In this document: one piece after another, positions 1 through 8,785 of the stretch
Layout of the letters: every line of letters begins with the position of its first letter
Numbering within the stretch: position 1 is the first letter of the stretch
Assembly (NCBI GenBank): GCA_964384825.1
Contig: CAYLMM010000012.1
Coordinates: forward strand, 1-56,607
Direction: 5' to 3'
DNA: 56,607 nucleotides
Source: CAYLMM01 sp964384825
GTDB taxonomy: Bacteria > Krumholzibacteriota > Krumholzibacteriia > LZORAL124-64-63
The notes under the pieces: generated by a model
What the model was told of the DNA's origin: nothing
Database searches by the model: none
Seen by the model: the letters and a program-made list of their open reading frames with translations, nothing else
Position numbers and translations under genes: made by a program

Positions 1-1058
1 CGATCGGCGATGCCGGCCTCGGCGCCGTGGGTGGTTCCGCCAGCGACCAGCGAGAACGGAACCGGCAGCCGGAAGCCCAGATCCAGCAATTTGCCCGGAC
101 GGGAGCAGAGGTCCAGGCGGCTCAGAGCCGCCCAGTCGCAGTTCCAATCGCGGGAGGCGTCGAGCAGGGCGTCCAGCTCGGCGGGATCGCCGTCGACCGG
201 TACGACCAGATGCCTGTGGATCGACTGCTGCAATCCGATGAACTCCCGCAGACCGGCCTGATCCATCTGCCGGCTGCCGAGCGCGGGAGTATCGATCAGC
301 ACGACATCGTACTTCTCGAAATAGGGCAGGCTGCGTTCCAACTGGGCCGCCTCGCGCAAGACGGCGGCGTCGTACCCGTGAGTCGAGGCCTCCTGCTGCA
401 GGCGCCGCACCTCTCCCTCGTGCCGCGGCGCGACGCTCAGGACCAGCGTGCGCTTTCCTTCGGCGACCAGCCGGGCCGCGATGCCGAGCACCAGCTCGGT
501 CTTGCCGGCGCCCGGCGCGCCGAGCATCAGATGACAGCCCGCGAAATCTTCCCACTTCCCGTCGCTGCAATTCAGATGGCTCTTCAGGTGTTCGACGGCT
601 CCGGGACCGCCCTCGACCGACTCGGCTTCATGACGCCGGGCCAGCGCGGCGACGGTCTCGTACGACGCGCCGGCTTTCAGCAGCGCCTCGCCCAGGGGAT
701 AGCGGATGACGGCGGCTTCACCGGGTCCCTCCTGCAGTTCCCGCCGGGCGACGGACTGGACCATCGCCTCGATGCGGGCCACCTCCTCGCCGATCGCGGC
801 GGTCAGACCGGCGGCCGTACGCGGCCCGGCGACGCTCGCCGTCGACGGCGTGTCGGAAGTTTCCGCTCCATCGACCGCGACCAGGACCTCGACCATGCGA
901 TCGCGTCCCAGCCCGCTCGCGCCTCGCCGATAGACATGACGGCTCTCGACGATGCGGGCGTTCTCGCCGTGAAGCCGGCGCACGTTGCGCAGCGCCTCGT
1001 TCAGGGTGCGTCCCTCCACGCGCTCGGGGGCGGTATCAAGCGTTTGCTGCATGGGCAT
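1..1058 (-). CDS. flhF: FlhF-like SRP-type GTPase, 3' end outside window
   Basis: This SRP54-family GTPase usually sets the number and place of flagella. The 352 visible residues start at ATG 1058, behind a GGGAGAGA ribosome site and 23 bases inside the end of flhA. The N-terminus (about residues 10-45) has the 'EAL..VRRLHGENARIVESR' pattern of FlhF. A P-loop GAPGAGKT lies near residue 180. A Walker-B/G3 region reads DVVLIDTPALGSRQ near residue 255. Known FlhF proteins have a P-loop like GPTGVGKTTT and a G3 DTAGR, so this copy is divergent. The call rests on the fold motifs together with its place directly after flhA. The C-terminus lies before base 1, and flhG would be expected next. Confidence 0.8.
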   Translation of the reverse strand, partial: MPMQQTLDTAPERVEGRTLNEALRNVRRLHGENARIVESRHVYRRGASGLGRDRMVEVLVAVDGAETSDTPSTASVAGPRTAAGLTAAIGEEVARIEAMVQSVARRELQEGPGEAAVIRYPLGEALLKAGASYETVAALARRHEAESVEGGPGAVEHLKSHLNCSDGKWEDFAGCHLMLGAPGAGKTELVLGIAARLVAEGKRTLVLSVAPRHEGEVRRLQQEASTHGYDAAVLREAAQLERSLPYFEKYDVVLIDTPALGSRQMDQAGLREFIGLQQSIHRHLVVPVDGDPAELDALLDASRDWNCDWAALSRLDLCSRPGKLLDLGFRLPVPFSLVAGGTTHGAEAGIAD

Positions 1059-3138
1059 GTCTCTCTCCCTGGATCGTCACGATGCCGGCCGACTGGATCT
1101 TGGCGGACGGAGCGATCTCCGTGTACCCCAACACGGCCAGGCTCGTGAACGTGGGCTCGATGAGCCTTTTGACGAAAACCCGGACCGGGGTCGGCACCAG
1201 CAGAACCGGCGGCGTTCCCCGGCCATAGGCCGCCTGGAGCGTGACCTCCAGCCGGCGCAGGAATGTCTGGGCGAATCTCGGATCCAGGGCCACGCTGCCG
1301 CTCTTCTCCGAATCGGAGGCGGCCTGGGCCAGGACCCGTTCGACTTCCGGATGCATCGAAATGACGTGGACCTGTCCGTCGGGCTCGGTGTAGAGGGCGC
1401 TGATGGTCCGCCGCAGCGACTCGCGCACCTTCTCGACCAGCAAGTCGACCCCCGAACCGGCGTGATTGGCCAGCGTCTCGAGGATGGTCACGATATCCTT
1501 GACCGGCACCCGCTCGTGCAGCAGGGCGCGCAGGACGTTGTGCAGGGTGTTGACCGGAACCTTGTCGGGAATCAGATCCTCGATCAGGGCCGGCGCGAAT
1601 TCCCGCACCGACTCGCAGAGATCCTTGACGTCCTGCCGGGACAGCAGCTCGTCGGCGTTGGCGCGCACGATCTCCGAGAGGTGGGTCGACAGGACCGCCG
1701 CCGGCTCGACCACGGTGTAGCCCTCCATCTCGGCGACGGTGCGGCGGTCGCGGTCGATCCACAGGGCGGGCAGGCCGAAGGCGGGCTCGGTGGTCTTGCG
1801 GCCTTCCAGATCCCCGCCGTCGGGCCGGGTCGACATCGCCAGCAGGCGCTCGGGCTCCAGTTCGGCCCTTGCGATCTCGATGCCCTTGAGCTTCACCGCG
1901 TAGGCGTTGGCGTCGAGCTGCAGGTTGTCGCGCACGCGGACCGGATGGATCACGATCCCCAGTTCCGAGCCGATCTGACGCCGGATGTTCGAGACGCGGT
2001 CCAGCAGATCGCCGCCGCGGGCCTCGTCCACCAGGGCCAGCAGGCCGTAGCCGAGCTCGAGCTCCAGGCTGTCCATCACGAAGAGCTCTTCCTTGCTCAG
2101 CTCGCCGGTCGGCTCGGGCGCGGTCGCCATCTCGGCCTCGGCCGTCTGCTCGGCCTCGCTGCGGGCGTCGGCGTCGCGGACGCGGCGCGAGAGGATCCGG
2201 CCGGCGATCGCCAGGCCGGCGCCCAGGGTCACGAACGGCATGGTCGGCAGCCCCGGCACCAGGCCCAGGGACGTGACCGCCGCGGCGGCCAGATACACGG
2301 CCTTCCCCTGGCGGAAGATCTGCAGGGTCAGGGCCTGGCCCAGGTTCAGATCGCTGCTCTGACGAGTCACGACCATGCCGGCCGCGGTCGAAATCAGCAG
2401 CGCGGGCATCTGGCTGACCAGCCCGTCGCCGACGGTCAGGATGGTGAACCGGCGAAGAGCCTCGCCGGCGGTCATGTCCAGCTGGATCATACCCACCACG
2501 AAGCCGCCGATGATGTTGATCAGGGTGATCACGATGCTGGCGATCGCATCGCCGCGGACGAACTTGCTGGCGCCGTCCATGGCTCCGAAGAACTCGGCCT
2601 CCGAGCTGATGGTGCGGCGCCGCTTGCGGGCCTCGTGCTCGGAGATCAGCCCGGCGTTCAGATCGGCGTCGATGGCCATCTGCTTGCCGGGCATCGCGTC
2701 GAGGGTGAACCTGGCGGCCACCTCCGCGATGCGGCCCGAGCCCTTGGTGATGACCAGGAACTGCACCACGATCAGGATGGCGAAGACGATCACGCCGATG
2801 ACGTAGTTGCCGCCGATGACGAAGTCGCCGAAGCTCTGGATCACCTTGCCCGCCGAGGCCTTGCTCAGGATCAGGCGGGTCGAGGCCACGTTCAGCGACA
2901 GCCTGAAGAGCGTCACCATCAACAGCAGCGAGGGGAAGCTCGAGAACTGCAGCGGCTCCTTCAGATACAGGGCCACCAGCAGGATGACCACCGCGAACGC
3001 GATGTTGAAGGTGATCAGAAGGTCCAGGGCCGCCGGAGCGACGGGCATCACCATCAGCGCCACGACCGCCAGCACGGCCACGGCGCTCATGATGTTGCTG
3101 TTGCTCAGCAGCAGATCGCGATCGATTCCCTTGTCCAC
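1036..3138 (-). CDS. flhA: Flagellar type III export gate protein FlhA
   Basis: FlhA is the large export-gate subunit of the flagellar type III secretion system in the inner membrane. The protein has 700 residues, the usual family length. Residues 15-310 hold about eight hydrophobic segments. The FHIPEP signature region (FTLDAMPGKQMAIDADLNAG) lies at residues 144-163. Residues 330-700 form the soluble cytoplasmic domain that docks chaperone-substrate complexes. It sits 16 bases after flhB and overlaps flhF, so it is translated within the operon. No oddities were seen. Confidence 0.97.
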   Translation of the reverse strand: MDKGIDRDLLLSNSNIMSAVAVLAVVALMVMPVAPAALDLLITFNIAFAVVILLVALYLKEPLQFSSFPSLLLMVTLFRLSLNVASTRLILSKASAGKVIQSFGDFVIGGNYVIGVIVFAILIVVQFLVITKGSGRIAEVAARFTLDAMPGKQMAIDADLNAGLISEHEARKRRRTISSEAEFFGAMDGASKFVRGDAIASIVITLINIIGGFVVGMIQLDMTAGEALRRFTILTVGDGLVSQMPALLISTAAGMVVTRQSSDLNLGQALTLQIFRQGKAVYLAAAAVTSLGLVPGLPTMPFVTLGAGLAIAGRILSRRVRDADARSEAEQTAEAEMATAPEPTGELSKEELFVMDSLELELGYGLLALVDEARGGDLLDRVSNIRRQIGSELGIVIHPVRVRDNLQLDANAYAVKLKGIEIARAELEPERLLAMSTRPDGGDLEGRKTTEPAFGLPALWIDRDRRTVAEMEGYTVVEPAAVLSTHLSEIVRANADELLSRQDVKDLCESVREFAPALIEDLIPDKVPVNTLHNVLRALLHERVPVKDIVTILETLANHAGSGVDLLVEKVRESLRRTISALYTEPDGQVHVISMHPEVERVLAQAASDSEKSGSVALDPRFAQTFLRRLEVTLQAAYGRGTPPVLLVPTPVRVFVKRLIEPTFTSLAVLGYTEIAPSAKIQSAGIVTIQGERHAHAANA

Positions 3139-3154
3139 CCTCGTCTCCTGACTA

Positions 3155-4216
3155 TCAGGCCTTCTTCAGGCGGTACACGTAGGCCAGCAGCTCGGCCACC
3201 GCCTTGTAGAAGGCATCCGGGATGAAACCGCCGACCTCGCACTGCCTGAACAGCCCGCGGGCCAGCGGCTTGTTTTCGATGACCGGCACCCGCGCGTCGC
3301 GGGCGATCTTCTTGATCCTCTGGGCCAGGGCGTCCTGCCCCATGGCCACGACCTTCGGCGCCGCGTCGCCCTGGACGTACTTCAGGGCCACGGCGAAATG
3401 CGTCGGGTTGGCGACCACCACGTCGGCGGTCGGAACGTCGGCCAGCATGCGCTTGCGCGAGTTCTCCATCTGGATGGCGCGGATCCTGGCCTTGACCTGC
3501 GGGTCGCCCTCGAGATCGCGGTTCTCCTCGCGGATCTCCTGCAGCGACATCTTGACGTTCTCCTCGTACTGCCACTTCTGGAATCCCCAGTCGACGACCG
3601 CCAGCACCGCCAGCAGAGCCAGCAGGCGGAACAGCAGCCCGGCCAGGACCGATTTGCCGACTCCGGCGATCCCCTCGACCGGCAGCAGCGCCAGGCCGGC
3701 GATCCGCGACTCGGCGCCGCGCACGGTCCACCAGGCGACCAGCGAGATCAGGACCACCTTCAGGATGTTCTTCAGCAGTTCGAACCCGGCCCGCTTGCCG
3801 ACCAGACTCTTGGCCCCGTTGATCGGATTGATGTTCTCCCAACGGAAGGCCAGCGAGGAGGAATCGACGTGCCAGCCGACCTGCAGCAGGTTGGCGGCCA
3901 CCCCGGCGACCAGGATCGTCAGCAGCATCGGGGCCAGCGCCTTGAGGATGATCTCCATATTGCCGCCGGCGATCTCCGAGAGGGCGAAGGGCAGATCGAC
4001 GCGCAGCACGTGGATCTGGGAGAAGAGATAGGCCGCGTTCTCGTTCAGGACTCCGGCCATGAATCCGGCGCCGGCCAGCAGAAGCGAGAAACCGGCCAGC
4101 AGCACGATGGTGCTGTTGACCTCCTGGCTCAACGCCACCTGTCCGCGTTCGCGGGCCTTTTCACGTCGTCTCGGTGTCGCCTTCTCTGTGCGATCGCCGC
4201 CGGGGCCGTCAGCCAT
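3155..4216 (-). CDS. flhB: Flagellar export switch protein FlhB
   Basis: FlhB switches the export apparatus from rod/hook to filament substrates. The protein has 353 residues. The N-terminus (ADGPGGDRTEKATPRRREKARERG) is typical of the family. Four membrane segments lie between residues 35 and 210. The autocleavage motif N270-P271-T272-H273 is intact, so normal self-cleavage is expected. The gene follows fliR after 36 bases. Confidence 0.97.
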   Translation of the reverse strand: MADGPGGDRTEKATPRRREKARERGQVALSQEVNSTIVLLAGFSLLLAGAGFMAGVLNENAAYLFSQIHVLRVDLPFALSEIAGGNMEIILKALAPMLLTILVAGVAANLLQVGWHVDSSSLAFRWENINPINGAKSLVGKRAGFELLKNILKVVLISLVAWWTVRGAESRIAGLALLPVEGIAGVGKSVLAGLLFRLLALLAVLAVVDWGFQKWQYEENVKMSLQEIREENRDLEGDPQVKARIRAIQMENSRKRMLADVPTADVVVANPTHFAVALKYVQGDAAPKVVAMGQDALAQRIKKIARDARVPVIENKPLARGLFRQCEVGGFIPDAFYKAVAELLAYVYRLKKA

Positions 4217-4252
4217 GTCTCACCTCCTCGGGTTCGCGGTTCCTTCGGTTCC

Positions 4253-5038
4253 CTACGCCTGCAGGGCGCCGATCAGATCGGACAGCTGCGTCTCCAGCCC
4301 CCGGATCAGGTTGCCGAAGACCTCGGAAAAGAAGATCATCGAGACGCCCATCACGGCCAGGCCGACCGCGATCTTCAGGGGCAGCCCGACGATCAGGACG
4401 TTCATCTGGGGCACGGTCTTGACCAGCACCCCCATCGCCGCGCTGACCAGCAGCAGCACCACCACGCACGGCGCCGCGATCTGCAGCCCGATGCGGAAGT
4501 ACTGGCCGAAGGCGCCGAGCAGCATCCAGGCCCCGGCGTCGCCGGCGACCGGGCTGAAGGGCGGCAGCAGGCGGCAGGATTCGACCAGCCCCGCGATCAC
4601 CACGTGATGGGCGTCGAGGGCGAAGAACAGCAGCACCGACAGCAGGTAGAGCAGGCTGGCCGGAGCCGACATCTTGGATTCGCCGGCCGGATCGAAGACC
4701 TCGGCCAGCGACAGGCCCATCTGCACGCCGATGATCTCGCCGGCGAACTTGACCGCGGCGAAGGGGATGCCGATCGCGAAGGACATCAGGGCCCCGATCA
4801 CCAGCGAACGGACGCCCTCCGCCCCCACGGCCCGCCAGTCGAGCCCGCCGGCGACGGTCGGCACGTCGAGCACGATCGTCGGCGCGACGGCCGCCGCCAT
4901 GGCCGCGGCCATCGCCAGCCGCCACAGCACGGGCACCGAGCGCCGCGACAGCAGCGGCAGCAGGGCCATCAGAACGGCGAGCCGCAGCGTCACCGCCGCG
5001 GCCACCGCCAGTCCGCTCATGTCGAGGTTCAGTTCCAC
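4253..5038 (-). CDS. fliR: Flagellar export gate protein FliR
   Basis: FliR is an integral-membrane component of the export gate and assembles with FliP and FliQ. The protein has 261 residues with six or more hydrophobic segments spread along it. It carries the family pattern near residues 100-135 (GIPFAAVKFAGEIIGVQMGLS) and a conserved C-terminal membrane segment. It lies seven bases after fliQ and 36 bases before flhB, the classic fliPQR-flhBA order. Confidence 0.95.
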   Translation of the reverse strand: MELNLDMSGLAVAAAVTLRLAVLMALLPLLSRRSVPVLWRLAMAAAMAAAVAPTIVLDVPTVAGGLDWRAVGAEGVRSLVIGALMSFAIGIPFAAVKFAGEIIGVQMGLSLAEVFDPAGESKMSAPASLLYLLSVLLFFALDAHHVVIAGLVESCRLLPPFSPVAGDAGAWMLLGAFGQYFRIGLQIAAPCVVVLLLVSAAMGVLVKTVPQMNVLIVGLPLKIAVGLAVMGVSMIFFSEVFGNLIRGLETQLSDLIGALQA

Positions 5039-5045
5039 ATCCGCC

Positions 5046-5309
5046 TCACATCGCCGCCATGCGTTCGAAGATGTTGGTGGTGAACGAGGTCATCTGCCGG
5101 ATCAGCCAGGGCAGGCTCAGCAGCAGCACCAGGAAGACCGCCACGATCTTCGGCACGAAGGTCATGGTCATCTCGTTGATGTGGGTCGCCGCCTGGACGA
5201 TGCTGATCACCAGGCCGACGACCATGCCGGCGGCGAGCATCGGACCGGCCACCAGCAGGGTGGTGCGCAGGGCCAGCTGTCCAAGTTCGACCACGCTCTC
5301 GGGAGTCAT
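5046..5309 (-). CDS. fliQ: Flagellar export gate protein FliQ
   Basis: FliQ is a small two-helix membrane protein of the export gate. The protein has 87 residues. Transmembrane segments lie at about residues 15-40 and 50-75. The MTPESVVELGQLALRTTLLV start and the central VQAATHINEMTMTFVPKI stretch are typical. It lies 43 bases after fliP. Confidence 0.95.
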   Translation of the reverse strand: MTPESVVELGQLALRTTLLVAGPMLAAGMVVGLVISIVQAATHINEMTMTFVPKIVAVFLVLLLSLPWLIRQMTSFTTNIFERMAAM

Positions 5310-5352
5310 CCGTCGCGTCCTTTCGATGACCCGGTCCGCGTTCCGCTCCGGC

Positions 5353-6129
5353 CTACTGGAAGGCCATCACCAGCGATCGGGTGATCAGGTACCAGCCGTC
5401 CACCAGCACGAAGAGCAGCACCTTGAAGGGCAGGCTGATCAGCACCGGCGGCAGCATCATCATGCCCATGGACATCAGGACCGAGGCGACGACCATGTCG
5501 ATGATCAGGAACGGCAGGAACAGCACGAAGCCCATCTGGAAGGCCGTCTTCAGCTCGCCGAGCACGAAGCTCGGAATGACGATCAGCATCGACAGATCCT
5601 CGGGCGTTTCGGGGATCTCGCGGCCGGTCATGTCCAGAAACAGCGCGATGTCCTTCTCCCGGGTCTGCTTGAGCATGAATTCCTTCAGGGGCGACTGGGC
5701 CTTCGCGAAGGCTTCTTCCTGGCCGATCTCCTCGTTCAGATAGGGCTGCAGGGCCTCGGCGTTTATCTGCTGGATGACCGGCGCCATGACCACGAAGGTC
5801 AGAAACAGCGCCAGGCCGATCAGGATCTGGTTGGCGGGCATCTGCTGGGTCCCCATGGCCTGCCGCAGGAAGCCGAGCACGATCACGATGCGGGTGAAGC
5901 TGGTCAGCAGCATCAGCAGCGCCGGCGCCAGCGAGAGCAGCGTCATCAGCAGGACGATCTCGACCGCGACGTCGAGACGCGCCCCGCCGTCGGCGCCGCC
6001 GAGATCCAGGGTCAGCGCGGGGCCGGCGGCTGGCGCCGGCCCTCCCGCCTCCTGCGCCGCGACAGGGATCGCTACGAGCAGCAGGGTGGCCAGGGCCGTC
6101 AGAAGTAGGGTGATGTGACGTCGATGCAC
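5353..6129 (-). CDS. fliP: Flagellar export gate protein FliP
   Basis: FliP forms the core channel of the export gate. The protein has 258 residues. It starts at GTG 6129 behind GGAGGCGGCAC. The first 26 residues are a signal peptide (LLTALATLLLVAIPVAAQEA). The family signature TSFTRIVIVLGFLRQAMGTQ lies at about residues 80-100, and two paired membrane regions follow. It is separated from fliO by 252 noncoding bases that carry a sigma-54 promoter, so fliP probably begins its own transcript (fliP-fliQ-fliR-flhB-flhA-flhF). Confidence 0.97.
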   Translation of the reverse strand: MHRRHITLLLTALATLLLVAIPVAAQEAGGPAPAAGPALTLDLGGADGGARLDVAVEIVLLMTLLSLAPALLMLLTSFTRIVIVLGFLRQAMGTQQMPANQILIGLALFLTFVVMAPVIQQINAEALQPYLNEEIGQEEAFAKAQSPLKEFMLKQTREKDIALFLDMTGREIPETPEDLSMLIVIPSFVLGELKTAFQMGFVLFLPFLIIDMVVASVLMSMGMMMLPPVLISLPFKVLLFVLVDGWYLITRSLVMAFQ

Positions 6130-6182
6130 CGTGCCGCCTCCACGAGGTGTCCCATTCTTCGCGATCCTTCAGGCGCACCAAC

Positions 6183-6197
6183 GCAACGGCCATGCCA
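6183..6197 (-). promoter_or_regulatory. Sigma-54 promoter for fliPQR-flhBAF
   Basis: On the minus strand the sequence TGGCATGGCCGTTGC matches the sigma-54 consensus TGGCAYG-N4-TTGC at every defined base. Transcription would start near base 6171, about 42 bases before the fliP start codon. This is the only sizeable gap within the fliL-flhF block, which supports a real promoter. No binding site for the activator could be identified in the flanking DNA. Confidence 0.8.
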
Positions 6198-6381
6198 CGG
6201 CGCGGCCGGGAAATTCCAGCCGGTTTCGCGGCGAGCGAAAGGTCAAATGATTTTCAAGCTGTTGATTCGGTGAGGTTTGCGCGATTCGCGCCGAATGCGG
6301 GATTTGATGCGGGCTGCGGTGGCGCCGTGGCACGGATCGGGACGGCGACCGGGTTCCGGCCAGCGGTTGGCCAGGTTCCCG

Positions 6382-6762
6382 TCAGCGGCCGCGTCCGAAA
6401 ATGCGGTTCAGCCAGCCGCGCCAGGGAGCTTCGGCCGGTGCTTCGGGAGCCGAAGCGCGGAAGTCTTCGAGGGATTCCTCGCGCAGGACCGCCAGCGCTC
6501 CCTCGCGGCGATAGACGTAGTGCACGCGGTCGCCGAGCCGGATGACCTCGATCTCGCGCCGGGGCCCCAGGGGCATGATCGTCTCGACCGACGCCGGGCC
6601 GGCGGCCGAGGGCCTTTGGAGTCGCTGCAGGAGCTTCAGCAGCAGCACCAGCAGGGCCAGCACGAGCAGCGTCGCCCCGATCGCCTGCCACCACGAGAAA
6701 CCGCCTCCGTCCAGGACCAGGCCGGTTCCGGTAACCGCAAGGGTGTCGGCAGCCGTGTTCAC
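6382..6762 (-). CDS. fliO: Flagellar biosynthesis protein FliO
   Basis: FliO is a membrane chaperone that helps FliP assemble. The protein has 126 residues. There is one transmembrane helix at about residues 22-45 (WWQAIGATLLVLALLVLLLKLL). A small beta-rich cytoplasmic domain follows, with ETIMPLGPRREIEVIRLGDR, the usual FliO pattern. The gene begins just after fliN. FliO is poorly conserved, so position adds much of the certainty. Confidence 0.9.
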   Translation of the reverse strand: MNTAADTLAVTGTGLVLDGGGFSWWQAIGATLLVLALLVLLLKLLQRLQRPSAAGPASVETIMPLGPRREIEVIRLGDRVHYVYRREGALAVLREESLEDFRASAPEAPAEAPWRGWLNRIFGRGR

Positions 6763-6763
6763 G

Positions 6764-7192
6764 TCAGTCCAGCTTCTTCATGCGATCGACGCGGTTGAGC
6801 AGCTTGGTGACGCGCACGGCGAACTGGTCGTCCACCACCACGACCTCGCCGCTGGCCAGCAGCGCCCCGTTGACCATGATGTCGACCGGCTCGCTCGCCA
6901 TCTTCTCCAGCTGCACCACCGAACCGGAAGCCAGGTTCAGGATGTCGCGGATCTTCAGGCGGGCGCGGCCCAGTTCGACGGTGACCCGCAGCGAGACATC
7001 CATCAGCATGTCCAGATTCGCGCCGTCGGCGTCGGGATCCATCGCAGCGACGGATGCCAGATCCATCGCCTCGGCGGCGGACGCGGCTCCGGAGGCGGAA
7101 CCGGCGGGCTCGACGTCCGCGGCGGGATTTCCGGCCGCGTTGACGTCGCTGCGCTCGACGACGGAATCGGTGGTCAGGTTGTCGGTCGCCAT
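6764..7192 (-). CDS. fliN: Flagellar motor switch protein FliN
   Basis: FliN forms the lower part of the C-ring and takes part in export and switching. The protein has 142 residues. Residues 1-58 are an Ala/Asp-rich, probably disordered leader. Residues 60-140 are a SpoA domain (VSLRVTVELGRARLKIRDIL, then GEVVVVDDQFAVRVTKLL). It follows fliM at once. It is a plain FliN, not the longer FliY with a CheC-like region. Confidence 0.95.
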   Translation of the reverse strand: MATDNLTTDSVVERSDVNAAGNPAADVEPAGSASGAASAAEAMDLASVAAMDPDADGANLDMLMDVSLRVTVELGRARLKIRDILNLASGSVVQLEKMASEPVDIMVNGALLASGEVVVVDDQFAVRVTKLLNRVDRMKKLD

Positions 7193-7193
7193 C

Positions 7194-8246
7194 TCAGTCC
7201 TCCTCGAACAGCCGTTCGGTGATCTTCACGGCCCTTTGCTTGTTCAATTTGCCGGGGAAGCCCCGGAAAACGGGTTTGCCCTGGACCAGCACGCGCAACG
7301 GACTGTGCAGCGACTTGTCCAGCGGGATCAGGTCCCCGGTCTTCAGATCGGTGAGCTTCTGCATCGGCATGTCGACTGCGCCCAGCTCCACCACGAGTTC
7401 CCCGCCGGTCCCCTGGATCAGGTCCAGAACCAGGCTCCTGTCGCGGGCGACCTCGGCGGCCGAACGCAGCTCGGGCGTCTCCTCGGGATCGAAGAGATCC
7501 TTGACAGGGTCGAAGGCGGCCAGCGGGATGCAGAAGCTGAACGCGCCGGTGATGTCCTCGATCGTCAGGGAGAAATTCAGCAGCAGGACGGTCTCGCCCG
7601 CGGCCATGGCGTTCAGGTAGACGGGGTTGTTCTCGAGGTTGCCGATCTGCGGCTCCAGCTCGACGACGCGCGCGGCCCCGGTCCGGAAATGGTCCAGCAT
7701 CCGCGAGAGGATCCCCCGGGCCAGGCCGAATTCGATGTCGGTGAACTTGCGCAGCTCGACCTCGGGCTCGATCGGCCCGCCGAGCAGCTTCTTCATCAGC
7801 GTGAAGACCAGCCCCATGTCCAGGTTCAGCAGAGACAGGCCCTTCAGCGGTGCCATCGTGGCGGTGCAGATGCAGGTGGGGTTGGGCAGATCCGCGTAGA
7901 AATCGCGGTAGGAGCTCAGCTCCAGCCCCTGGTACTCGATCGAGGTGTTGGCGCGGAACTGGTTGGTGAATCCCAGTCCGGCGGCCTTCACGAAGCCCTC
8001 GCAGATCGACTCCAGGTTCTTCTCGCAGACCCTGGAGATGCTGTAGGGCCGGTTGAAGTCGTAGGCGTGCGGACCCTCGTCCTGCTCCTCGGATTCCTCC
8101 TGCGGCAGATCGAGATCCGAGCCGAAGATGTCCGCATCGCTCGACGCGGCTTCGCTCTCGCCGGATTCGTCGGCGGATTCGGGCCCCGAAGACACGGCGG
8201 CGCCGGTCTCGTTCAGGTCCTGATCCGTTCTGGTCTCTTCAGGCAT
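7194..8246 (-). CDS. fliM: Flagellar motor switch protein FliM
   Basis: FliM is the middle C-ring protein that joins FliG to FliN. The protein has 350 residues. The N-terminal tail is long and acidic (about 60 residues, many Asp/Glu) and precedes the CheC-like middle domain. The middle domain has YDFNRPYSISRVCEKNLESI at about residues 62-81. A SpoA domain occupies roughly residues 265-345. The usual CheY-binding LSQ-EID peptide is not evident at the extreme N-terminus. This is notable because no che genes are in the window. Confidence 0.95.
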   Translation of the reverse strand: MPEETRTDQDLNETGAAVSSGPESADESGESEAASSDADIFGSDLDLPQEESEEQDEGPHAYDFNRPYSISRVCEKNLESICEGFVKAAGLGFTNQFRANTSIEYQGLELSSYRDFYADLPNPTCICTATMAPLKGLSLLNLDMGLVFTLMKKLLGGPIEPEVELRKFTDIEFGLARGILSRMLDHFRTGAARVVELEPQIGNLENNPVYLNAMAAGETVLLLNFSLTIEDITGAFSFCIPLAAFDPVKDLFDPEETPELRSAAEVARDRSLVLDLIQGTGGELVVELGAVDMPMQKLTDLKTGDLIPLDKSLHSPLRVLVQGKPVFRGFPGKLNKQRAVKITERLFEED

Positions 8247-8270
8247 CGGCTCCGTCCCCCGGATGCTTGG

Positions 8271-8780
8271 CTACTGGACCACGAGGTCCGAGAAGAACAC
8301 GTTGCGCAGCGATCCCTCGCCGAGGATGGCGCCGACCTTGTCGGCGATCTCCACCTTCAGCGCTTCCTTGCCCTCGAGGGTGCGCAACTCGCGCCCCGTC
8401 TTGTTCGACAGCGTCAGGATGATGGTGTCCCGCAGCTGCGGCAGTCGCTTGGCGGCCTGATCGGCCGCCTTCTTCCGGTTCAGATCCAGGTTCACATCGA
8501 TGCGCAGGAACTCCGGATTCGGACCGCTGTCGCGCAGCGTGACGACCATCTCGCCGACATCCACGAGGATGCCTTCGCCCTCGTCGACGGCCGTGACGTC
8601 CTGCCGGCCGGGGTCCGCGACCGCCAGGCGCGGCACGACGACGAACTTGATGACCGCGAACGCCGTCAGGGCCTGCAGCACGACGATCACCCCGAGCAGG
8701 GCGAGCTTGTTGTCCAGCAGACCGCCCTTCTTCGCCGCGGTCTCGGCGGCTTCCTCGTTGCGGATCACTTCATCGGCCAT
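8271..8780 (-). CDS. fliL: Flagellar basal-body protein FliL
   Basis: FliL is a single-pass membrane protein that surrounds the stator and affects motor torque. The protein has 169 residues from the ATG at 8780. This start has AGAAGG nine bases upstream. An upstream GTG at 8789 touches that ribosome site and is less likely. A transmembrane helix lies at about residues 23-45. A stomatin-like periplasmic domain follows, with MVVTLRDSGPNPEFLRIDV. It lies between motB and fliM. Confidence 0.92.
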   Translation of the reverse strand: MADEVIRNEEAAETAAKKGGLLDNKLALLGVIVVLQALTAFAVIKFVVVPRLAVADPGRQDVTAVDEGEGILVDVGEMVVTLRDSGPNPEFLRIDVNLDLNRKKAADQAAKRLPQLRDTIILTLSNKTGRELRTLEGKEALKVEIADKVGAILGEGSLRNVFFSDLVVQ

Positions 8781-8785
8781 GGGTC

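Noticed and set aside
985..3225. A 746-codon open frame on the plus strand across flhA.
   Set aside because: It is antisense to flhA, has low-complexity His/Gln/Arg/Asp-rich composition typical of shadow frames in high-GC DNA, and matches no family.
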